This document shows, in pieces, positions 1-8,287 of a stretch of DNA of 64,000 nt (position 1 is its first letter; each line of letters starts with the position of its first letter). Position numbers and translations under genes: made by a program. Below the pieces are notes generated by a model that worked only from the letters and a program-made list of their open reading frames with translations, searched no databases and had not been told where the DNA came from. Origin of the DNA: Zanthoxylum bungeanum (taxonomy: Eukaryota > Streptophyta > Magnoliopsida > Sapindales > Rutaceae); the NCBI GenBank assembly GCA_019454045.1, contig SKCR01036790.1, positions 54,442-118,441 of the forward strand. The letters are read 5' to 3'.

Positions 1-296
1 ACCTGATTAGTCACTAACTTCTTTATTCTATTTTTTCTTGTCTTTTTGCTTTTGTGTGAATTAATTTCACTATCTTTTTACTTTTGTAAAATGTTTGTGG
101 GTATCATTGCTGTAAACTCTCACGAGACTACAACTCGTCCACTAGGGACACCTAGGGGTTTAAAGGCTTGTTGCATACGCTAAATGCAACCGTGATCCCT
201 AAGAAAGTGGCTTAGTTAAATTTTATTTTAAAGATGTTTATGTTATTTTATTTTATGTTTTGCTCGAGGACTAGCAAAATGTTAGGTTTGAGGGTG
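1..296 (+). mobile_element. 3' internal tail of Athila-like element A1
   Basis: This non-coding stretch closely matches the last 280 bases before the 3' LTR of the complete Athila element at 17140-26186 (its 24239-24516). It ends in the purine-rich tract ggtttgagggtg immediately before an LTR that starts TGATGAG. Shared landmarks are the ACGAG/CTCGT pair near 122-139, the 7-bp inverted repeat GTTGCAT/ATGCAAC at 170-190, and the block CGAGGACTAGCAAAATG before the tract. The coding part of this element lies left of the window. Confidence 0.85.
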
Positions 297-555
297 TGAT
301 GAGTGGAAATTATATCACTATTTCCCACTCATTTAACTTAATATTTTGTATAGTTTCTTGAGTTTTGTGAATATTTTGATGTGATTTGTGTTATTTTGTA
401 GATAAATAAAGTTTCAGGACATTCTGGAGGAGATTTGGGGCCAAAATAGTGAAAATGACAAAAAGGGCAAAATGGTCATTTCGTGAGTCGCGATGCGCAA
501 GCCTTTGGCGTCGCGACGCCTAACGTGCGCCGATCCATGCTAACGTGCACCGGGT

Positions 556-990
556 CCACGTGTCAGAATCTGAGAAGTTTGACTTTGCTAACGTGCGCCG
601 TGCCACGTGTCACCATCACAACCGATCTGCTAACGTGAGCCGTGCCACATGTCATCATCCTACGGTGCTGACAATCGCCATTGCCACGTGTCGCCACATG
701 TCAGCCATGTCATCGTCCACATCACTAGTTGATCGAGTCAACGTGCCACGTCACCGCCACATCATCATCAGCCAATCACAGCGTGCCACATGTCGCAATC
801 CTACGGTGTCGATAATCAATTTCACCACGTGTCGCCACGTCAGCTCAATTATTGACTCATTTGTCCGAATTGCCATGTGGCAGATAAGAATTTGAAATGG
901 ACCAATCACGCATTGACACGTCAGCACGTCGCGACGCAAGAAGAAACGTGCGCGTCACGACGTGATTGGCTTATTGACGCCTATAAATAG
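556..990 (+). promoter_or_regulatory. LTR promoter with ABRE/G-box cluster and TATA box
   Basis: Four perfect CCACGTGTC motifs (G-box core plus the ACGTGTC ABRE form) lie at 556-564, 603-611, 684-692 and 825-833. One-base CCACATGTC variants lie at 645-653 and 694-702, with another near 786-794. Further ACGTCA-type cores occur near 836-845 and 916-930. The cluster ends at a good TATA box, TATAAATA, at 982-989. In plants ACGTGTC elements are bound by bZIP factors of abscisic-acid signalling; responsiveness of this LTR is inference. Confidence 0.6.
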
Positions 991-1429
991 AGTTCGAAAT
1001 TTCATTTTCAGATGTACCTTCCTATCTGAATTCTCTAATGTAAATAGAGAGTTTTCTCTCTAGTTTATTTTAATTTCAGTTTTGTAATTAATTTTAATTA
1101 CGTTTTGTAATAGTAATAGTAATTTACTTTCTTTACTTTTTACAGTTTTTACTATTCAACCATGAGGAGGTAACTTCCCCCTGCTAGGGTGAAAGGTAAT
1201 TCTTTTACTATTGCTATTTAGATTAATCTCCCTTAATTATAATATATTCACTATTTAAAACTTGACTTAATAAGGATACCGCTATATTGGTCGGTTGGTA
1301 ATTCATTTTAAACTGGTTTAAACCTGACTAAGCAAGGATACCCGTCAGATTGGTCGGTTGGTAATTAAACTTTCTTACTGCCTATATGGCAGGTTTATGG
1401 ACAAATTTTGATACCGCCTATATGGCTGG

Positions 1430-2034
1430 TGTACGGGCCAAATTTGGGCCAAGGGCAATTTTGTCCTTTTACTCCGGGCCCAAGTTTCCACCTCAGAAGG
1501 AAGCCCAATGATTAAAGTGAATAGTAGCCTAGAGATTCATAAGCCCAAGCCCAAGGAGGAGCCACGTAACGCCCAGGCTCATTAATGCCACCCACAAGCC
1601 ATCCGTTCCAACCTGCAAGCAGTAATGGCACTTCTTTAAGTTGACTGTTACCATGTTCTAACGGGCAAATAATCAAAAGACAATCAATAAAGACACACAT
1701 GACTATACCATGGATATATAAGGAACATGACTCCAAGAGGAAGGGGATCGAACTTCGAGCTCGCCTACCCATAGCTTTGGGACATTCTCAAGCTCGCCAC
1801 TCCTACCACTTACCGCCCTCACGACATTCAACGGAGTTCAAGGTAGCATCTAACCTTGACCTTCCATCTATTACTACCTTTGTTCATTTACTGACTTGGG
1901 CGTCGGAGTGCCCCCGGCACCCACCACACCGGTGGGCAGTACTCCCGCTCACTCTACACCTTTGTTTTGCAGGATCGCTAGAGCCCCTATATAAAATCTC
2001 AATTGTAGACCTCGGGCGAAAACCAGCGTCTACA
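1430..2034 (+). repeat. 5' LTR of T1
   Basis: 605-bp LTR, TGTACGGGCC...GTCTACA. Possible TATA boxes are TATATAAGG near 1715 and TATATAAAA at 1988-1996; the first leaves a more normal R/U5 length. Antisense and sense ORFs inside it recur unchanged in the other LTR and are not genes. Confidence 0.9.
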
Positions 2035-2037
2035 GTT

Positions 2038-2054
2038 TGGCGCCCACCGTGGGG
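2038..2054 (+). other. Primer-binding site of T1
   Basis: TGGCGCCCACCGTGGGG starts 3 nt after the LTR end. This sequence type is typical of plant Tat-lineage Ty3/gypsy elements. I did not assign the tRNA with certainty. Confidence 0.7.
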
Positions 2055-3350
2055 CCCTAGCGGTTTATAGCATGCAAAGATCTCCCCAAACTGATGCCGA
2101 TGTATTAGTTGGAATCCAGGTTCTAGAGAATGGGCGGGCTTCTCTCCATCTACGATCCTTTCAAACACCCATACTTAAGCTTTCAACAATGGGGAAAGCG
2201 AAAATCCACCATCAGACGACCATCCACAAAATCACCAAAGAAGAAGCCATATCCCTCCACTAGACTGATCACAATGAGTCACCTCCTCCATGTGAAAGGA
2301 AATACAAGAGTTCAAAAGAGTGATTCTCTCTAGCCTATCCGGTGCCAGACTACTAGCGAACCAACACTTAGATCATTCTACACAACTTCCACCAGTCGAC
2401 AAGAGAATACTCTCATAATCCCCGGCGCAAACGATTAACCATGAAGAGCATTCTATGTGATTGACATCTATTTGAGTCTACTTGGGACGGTTACCATTCA
2501 TTCTAGATGGCATGGATAAAATGTCATCTCCTTCAAGCTACACAAAAGGACTACCATCCCCTCCAGACTACATTGAAGGATTGTCGTCTCCCCCCAAGGT
2601 CACTAAGTTCCTCCCTGATAGATAAATCACTAAAAGGCACAGTAGACACACCCATAATCTCTATCCTGAGCGCCATCGATAGCCACCAAAATTATTACAT
2701 CACCGGTTCATGCTCGGACCGTTTCTCCATTTCCCTCACTCCTCTTCCCCACCGACTCGACTCGGTCCCCTTATGGAGACAGACTCGTGTTCCAGTTTGA
2801 ATCATTGATTGTAGCGGTCGAATTTAGGAACGTCGAGTCAGTTGAGTCTTTGGTTTTTACCATGGTGTCCTATGGCCTGAAGGGCAGTAGAGTGACGAGT
2901 GGAAAAATGCGTGTGATACTTTGTCATTGAGGTTAGAGGTGTCGTTTGGAAAGAATGGTAATGTTTTAGTGATGTCCCAATATGGAGAGAAGTACCGTTA
3001 GAAGCAGCAAGATCTAGGCTTTCTGGTTATCATACTTTTAAAAATTGCCTCTCAAACTGTCGTAGCAGTTTCCTTACCCGACCCTTCACTGTAACGAGTT
3101 CCTCAGAACCACAATCAATCAGTCTCAGGAAGTGAAGACGATACGCCAGATCCAGAAAACACATTCAATGATTCAATTCCCGAGCCTACAGTTCCATCAA
3201 CTGTACCACTTTGAACAACACAGCAACTACTCTGGGAACCAGAAGCTGTCAAAACAATCATACCAGGGGACACGACTCCTTACCTGTTGGGCGTCCAGCC
3301 CCCCACAGTCATCCCTATCAATAAATCTCAAACCAAATCCTAATCAAGCA
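2055..3350. other. Non-coding interior of T1, no recognised gene
   Basis: About 1.3 kb between the primer site and the AOX fragment. Several short ORFs occur but none shows a gag or pol motif, and composition is mixed. I see nothing else nameable here. Confidence 0.5.
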
Positions 3351-3733
3351 CATATCTTCTCTAAAAGAACAAATCTGTGGGCCACCTGAGAGATTTGACG
3401 GTCCAGAAACATTACAGGTGCATGATGCTTCTTCAAATCAATAGATAAGTACGCTTTGTAAGTCTCTCATGGCCTAAAGCAACTCCACTTCCATTCAGAA
3501 CCATCATTTTTATTAACTTTAGGAGGATCCACGCCCCAATAACTCACAATCCTCTTCTCATCCTTATTATCACTGCTAACGGTCGCCACCGCCGCTCGGG
3601 TCGACGGTGGAAACTTCTCCTCCTGTTGTTCTTTATCACCCAAAGCCAAGGTGCTCCGGTTCCTTAGGCCCGTAAACGGAGACCTAACCAAGAAGCTCGA
3701 TATTTGATTATTATTTCCAGGCAATATCCCCAC
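3351..3733 (-). pseudogene. AOX: Captured alternative oxidase (AOX) fragment
   Basis: Read on the minus strand, this encodes the region around the end of the AOX N-terminal domain. An 88-residue open frame (3733 down to 3467) contains [20 protein letters not shown] and then KWSCFRP, the hallmark block before the AOX membrane-binding helices. The next codon, tryptophan in the family, is TGA. After it ETYKA and SIDLKKHH continue in frame. After a small deletion and frame change, WTVKSLRWPTDLFF and RRY follow, with a stop where the family has glutamine. Similarity stops at 3351. AOX is the mitochondrial cyanide-insensitive ubiquinol oxidase; this piece lacks all iron ligands and cannot function. 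It appears to cross the usual exon 1/exon 2 join with no intron. It lies antisense to its host element. Confidence 0.88.
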
Positions 3734-3925
3734 TGCGGCCGCCGCCTAGGTTGATGTTGCGTGTGCATTTACAGTTTAAAACAAGCGAGACCCACGATAC
3801 ATCATGATCAAAGATCAAATAAAAACAAGAAAACGTAAATAGAAAAATTGATTTAATAAGAGAGAGCCCTAAATCGGTTCCAGAAAAGAGAAGCGACAAT
3901 CGATTCCTTCGACCATGATGTTGAA
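3734..3925 (-). pseudogene. Possible upstream part of the AOX fragment
   Basis: In the frame of the AOX piece, going upstream on the minus strand, there is a short alanine run, an in-frame TAG, and then a segment reading VNAHATST before further stops. This could be a decayed AOX N-terminus and transit peptide, which are poorly conserved in the family, so the call stays weak. Confidence 0.3.
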
Positions 3926-4210
3926 TCAGCTCTCGCTCTCTGGATAATCCACGTGGATTCCTCTCAAGCCGGGGAGATCACCGACATCGTGATGGCTCAG
4001 GTCCATGGCTTGTTGCGCCATACAGATTTTCTCTAGCATCACGGCTTCTGGATACCTCGCTCGGTGCAGCCTATCTGTCGATGAATGAGGTGGTGTAGAT
4101 CTAGTTTTGGGATTATTTGTCGTATCAAGTGTAGGCTGACCACAAAGCTCTTTTATTGCACGAATAGCTGGATGAATGGAATTATACTTTGCCAGATATA
4201 GGCTCTTCAA
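3926..4210 (-). pseudogene. Unidentified captured protein fragment, antisense
   Basis: A 94-residue minus-strand ORF with protein-like composition, including KYNSIHPAIRAIKELCG, RYPEAVMLEKICMAQQAMDL and DLPGLRGIHVDYPESES. It is more regular than the surrounding shadow ORFs and lies next to the AOX fragment in the same antisense direction, so it may be another transduced exon. I do not recognise the family. Frames break on both sides; the neighbouring minus ORF at 4227-4451 may or may not belong to it. Confidence 0.4.
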
Positions 4211-4451
4211 AAGTCATAGTATAGCGTCACTTTACCCCTAGCCTAAAGGAACCAGTTTCAAAATAGCACACGACACAGGCTCCCTCCATCCGCTCAGTCG
4301 ATGGGCCTAGAATCCTTTTCGCCAGCTCACAGCCCATCCAGCGCAAGTGACCAATACAAGACCCAACCCAAGCGGCACCTAAAAGGTTCGAATTGAATAA
4401 AATGGATGAATCCAAACAACAAGATGGATGTTCATCAATTCTATGGTGCAT

Positions 4452-5019
4452 GGAAAAATTGACTTCTCTCCCGTACGATTGTATTCAATGTATGACGAGA
4501 TGGATTGTCATCTCGAGGATGGATTATCATCAGTTGAAAATTCCATCAGGACATGTAGAGTAAAGATTCACATAAATATTCATTAGGTTTATACGACAGT
4601 ATCTTATGGACCTTTGTCAGGTCCACTCGACAATAGTCTCAAAGTCTAGTAGAGTAAAGATCTCTCATTGTTTCAGAAAACAGGGTATGCTTTTTACATT
4701 GAAGAGCAATTAACTAGCCACTCGACAAATCCTCCAGACGACGTGTATCATTATCCTTATATACTTACCTTGATTGTGATTTTTGCAAGCAATACCATAT
4801 GACAAAGTTGAAGACCCGGACTACACTTGTATGAAGTGTATCTTGAACCTTCATATGGTTCAGTCGAATGGGAACATCTCCCATGGCTCATGTAGAGTCA
4901 ACATATGACCTTCATCTGGTCTAGAAAAATTCGAAGTCTCCTCTAGTCCACGACCAGTAGTACGAAGATTATCCTAACATTTACCTGGTCCAATCGACCG
5001 GGGATAATTCCTCATAGAC
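4452..5019. other. Diverged leading copies of the T1 tandem array
   Basis: No gene seen. From about 4600 the pieces 'gtccactcgac', 'tggttcagtcgaatggga' and 'catagactcatatcgagtc' recur at irregular spacing. They look like decayed copies of the 100-bp unit that is regular from 5020 onward. Confidence 0.5.
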
Positions 5020-6240
5020 TCATATCGAGTCAAAATTATGGACATGGATTAACACATGTCGTATCAATTATATCTTCCTGGACTCATCAAGTCCAGTCGA
5101 CCGGGGACATCCCCCATTGACTCATGTCAAGTCAAGTTGTAAACATGGAATACACATGTCGTATGACTTAAATCTTCCTGGACCCATCAAGTCCAGTCGA
5201 CCAGGGACATCCCCATGGACTCATGTCGAGTCAAGTTGTAGACATGGAATACACATGTCGTATGAATTATATCTTCCTGGACTCATCAAGTCCAGTCGAC
5301 CGGGGACATCCCCCATTGACTCATGTCGAGTCAAGTTGTAAACATGGAATACACATGTCGTATGACTTAAATCTTCATGGACCCATCAAGTCCAGTCGAC
5401 CAGGGACATCCCCCATTGACTCATGTCGAGTCAAGTTGTAGACATGGATTACACATGTCGTATGACTTAAATCTTCCTGGACCCATCAAGTCCAGTCGAC
5501 CAGGGACATCCCCCATTGACTCATGTCGAGTCAAGTTGTAGACATGGATTACACATGTCGTATGACTTAAATCTTCCTGGACCCATCAAGTCCAGTCGAC
5601 CAGGGACATCCCCATTGACTCATGTCGAGTCAAGTTGTAGACATGGATTACACATGTCGTATGACTTAAATCTTCCTGGACCCATCAAGTCCAGTCGACC
5701 AGGGACATCCCCATTGACTCATGTCGAGTCAAGTTGTAGACATGGATTACACATGTCGTATGACTTAAATCTTCCTGGACTCATCAAGTCCAGTCGACCG
5801 GGGACATCCCTCATTGACTCATGTCGAGTCAAGTTGTAGACATGGATTACACATGTCGTATGACTTAAATCTTCCTGGACCCATCAAGTCCAGTCGACCA
5901 GGGACATCCCCATTGACTCATGTCGAGTCAAGTTGTAGACATGGATTACACATGTCGTATGACTTAAATCTTCCTGGACTCATCAAGTCCAGTCGACCGG
6001 GGACATCCCTCATTGACTCATGTCGAGTCAAGTTGTAGACATGGAATACACAAGTTGTATGACTTACTTATATCTCGACCTTCATCTGGTTCAATCGTTT
6101 AGGGTACTTCCCCAATGGCTCTAGAAGAGTCAAGTTCATTATTATCCCGGCCATCATCTGGTTCGGTCGACTGGGTACTTCCTCATTGGTTCTTATAGAG
6201 TCAAGTTCATAACTTAACATTCGTTTGGTTCAATCAATAA
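5020..6240 (+). repeat. Tandem array of a 99-100-bp unit
   Basis: The start tcatgtcgagtcaagttg recurs at 5122, 5221, 5321, 5421, 5521, 5620, 5719, 5819, 5918 and 6018, with degenerate copies before (near 5020) and after (to about 6240). Spacing alternates between 99 and 100 bp. Each unit contains two short inverted repeats: GACTC-ATGTC-GAGTC and TGGACT-(5 nt)-AGTCCA (the second only in copies reading 'actcatc'). Central copies are almost identical, which indicates recent amplification. ORFs reading through it are by-products of the repeat. Confidence 0.93.
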
Positions 6241-6304
6241 ACATCATCAACGCTCGAGTATGCCTACATACTATGGCCTCGTCCCAAGCGACACACGCGT
6301 CAAG

Positions 6305-6341
6305 TACTCTCCAAGCCAAGGACTCCTTGACTTAGAGAGTA
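6305..6341. other. Long hairpin before the 3' LTR of T1
   Basis: TACTCTCCAAGCCAAGGA (6305-6322) and TCCTTGACTTAGAGAGTA (6324-6341) are reverse complements except at two positions, separated by one base. It lies 10 bp before the 3' LTR, where the polypurine tract is expected and is otherwise weak. Confidence 0.7.
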
Positions 6342-6351
6342 TGGGACAAAC

Positions 6352-6956
6352 TGTACGGGCCAAATTTGGGCCAAGGGCAATTTTGTCCTTTTACTCCGGG
6401 CCCAAGTTTCCACCTCAGAAGGAAGCCCAATGATTAAAGTGAATAGTAGCCTAGAGATTCATAAGCCCAAGCCCAAGGAGGAGCCACGTAACGCCCAGGC
6501 TCATTAATGCCACCCACAAGCCATCCGTTCCAACCTGCAAGCAGTAATGGCACTTCTTTAAGTTGACTGTTACCATGTTCTAACGGGCAAATAATCAAAA
6601 GACAATCAATAAAAACACACATGACTATACCATGGATATATAAGGAACATGACTCCAAGAGGAAGGGGATCGAACTTCGAGCTCGCCTACCCATAGCTTT
6701 GGGACATTCTCAAGCTCGCCACTCCTACCACTTACCGCCCTCACGGCATTCAACGGAGTTCAAGGTAGCATCTAACATTGACCTTCCATCTATTACTACC
6801 TTTGTTCATTTACTGACTTGGGCGTCGGAGTGCTCCCGGCACCCACCACACCGGTGGGCAGTACTCCCGCTCACTCTACACCTTTGTCTTGCAGGATCGC
6901 TAGAGCCCCTATATAAAATCTCAATTGTAGACCTCGGGCGAAAACCAGCGTCTACA
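6352..6956 (+). repeat. 3' LTR of T1
   Basis: 605-bp direct repeat of 1430-2034. I count five single-base differences: near 6614, 6746, 6776, 6833 and 6888. It ends GTCTACA and is followed by the TSD GCTGG at 6957-6961. Confidence 0.93.
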
Positions 6957-7925
6957 GCTGGTCGGACTTAATTTGACTTAATCAGGTTACCGCCTATATG
7001 GCTGGTTGGTAATATCATCACAAGTTAATATATTATATTAAGGGAGATATCTAAATAGTAATTAGTAAAAGTAGATCTTTTTACCTTAGCATTTTATTTT
7101 ATTGTAATTTTACTTTTCAGTATTTATTTTACCGCATTTACTTTTCAGCATTTTAATTTATGTCTTTTATTTTTAAGTTTTTACTCGCCCTAGTTATGTG
7201 TCGTAACTAAGTTAGTTATCTAGGGTTGTGATGAAGTCTAATATCACCGGTTTATATGGGATTATTTTGTAGTTTGGGTAATTTAAAGGTTTACTTATTA
7301 AGTCTTAAGCTTAATGCGTCTTGTTAATTGGCCACTAATAAGATTGATCTGGTATATCTAAAATAAACTTGACAAAGGAATTTTAGGTTTCAGCCTTAGA
7401 CTTAATAGCCCACGATCTTCCTTGAGGATAGATAACCCTTTAATAGATTTCCTTATAGGATAGACATATACCTGCCGGGCGGGGGTAGCCATAATTTGAA
7501 CTTAAACTTAATGAATCCAGGTAATTTGGTTGACATAGACATATGGTTCAATTGGATTAAACTGGGTATTTGCGTCTGACCATCGACAGAGGCTTTCGCA
7601 TAATTTTGTGTTCCAGGTTAGTAAACCGATTTATTACACAAACATGAAATAACCACTTCATCTTTTAAAAGATATTAGAAAGATTCACAACCCTAGATAG
7701 TTTCTTAATATTGAACTTTCTTAAACCTACTTTCGTGCAATTTTATTTACTTGTTTTTAAATTTAGAATCATCACCATCAATCAATCAACCAGTTAGATA
7801 CTAGTAATCATTTGACCTTATAAAATTAATAGATTAGGTATTAAGTCCTCGTAGGATCGATACTTTTTATACTACTTGAACGATACGTGCGCTTTCGTTA
7901 TACGCGTGTGATTACGCACCTGTCA

Positions 7926-8287
7926 GTAATAATAGGTGGTTTTTGCTTGAATTAATTGGATTAAATCAAGGTGGCAAACATTTAACTAATCCATTTTGTT
8001 AATCTTTAGCTTGATTTAATTAGATTAAATTAAAGTGGGAGACAATGGAGATTAGTTAAACCTAATTATACATATTTGGACAGATTGGATTAAGCCCACT
8101 TAAAATTTGATTACAACTTTTATTAATTAAAAATTTCCTAAGTTTTGCTATAAATAGCAAGCTTTAGGAAGATTTTAATCACAAGTGAAAGTACAAGCAT
8201 AAGAAAATTCTTGAGAGATTAGCCTAAGTTAGAGAAGTGTTTAGAGAAGCTTGTGAGATCTCTATAACATTTCATTTAGGAGAAATA
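7926..8287 (+). other. AT-rich stretch with a promoter-like TATA box
   Basis: This 362-bp piece lies between the A1 LTR and element Y. It has two imperfect copies of 'gcttgaattaattggattaaatcaag' (near 7947 and 8009). A TATA box, TATAAATA, lies at 8149-8156, followed by an A-rich leader. It looks like the U3/R part of a further LTR or a promoter fragment into which Y inserted. I could not assign it. Confidence 0.4.

Larger units (their letters stand above)
1430..6956 (+). mobile_element. Non-autonomous Tat-type LTR element T1 (LARD) with captured gene pieces
   Basis: This is a complete 5.5-kb element with LTRs at 1430-2034 and 6352-6956 (605 bp each, TG...CA ends) flanked by the 5-bp TSD GCTGG (1425-1429 and 6957-6961). 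A primer-binding-site-like sequence follows the 5' LTR. The interior shows no gag, protease, reverse transcriptase or integrase in any frame, so it must have moved using proteins from another element. It carries an antisense AOX fragment, another protein-like antisense segment, a 100-bp tandem array and a strong hairpin. The LTRs differ at five positions that I could see (0.8%), so the insertion is recent. Assignment to Tat rests on the primer site. Confidence 0.85.
297..7925 (+). repeat. 3' LTR of Athila-like element A1, split by insertion T1
   Basis: The LTR begins TGATGAG just after a polypurine tract and ends TGTCA at 7925. It is interrupted at 1430-6956 by a Tat-type element. Removing that element and one TSD leaves about 2.1 kb. 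The outer ends (297-480 and 7180-7925) align by eye with the 1.69-kb LTR of A2, including the block around 'gaggatagataaccctttaatag'. The middle, with the CACGTG-rich segment at 480-960, has no counterpart in A2. The right-hand TSD would be GTAAT (7926-7930); its partner is outside the window. Confidence 0.85.

Noticed and set aside
1512..2070. Overlapping ORFs on both strands near 1.5-2.1 kb
   Set aside because: Identical ORFs recur at 6434-6971 because both are LTRs; no domain.
5117..6038. Repetitive ORFs (THVESSCRHG... type) as a repeat protein
   Set aside because: They exist only because the repeat unit lacks stops in one frame; the 99/100-bp alternation breaks the frame and there is no start context or domain.
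5020..6050. CRISPR-like regular repeats
   Set aside because: The units abut head to tail with no unique spacers and sit in a plant retrotransposon; this is a tandem (minisatellite) array.
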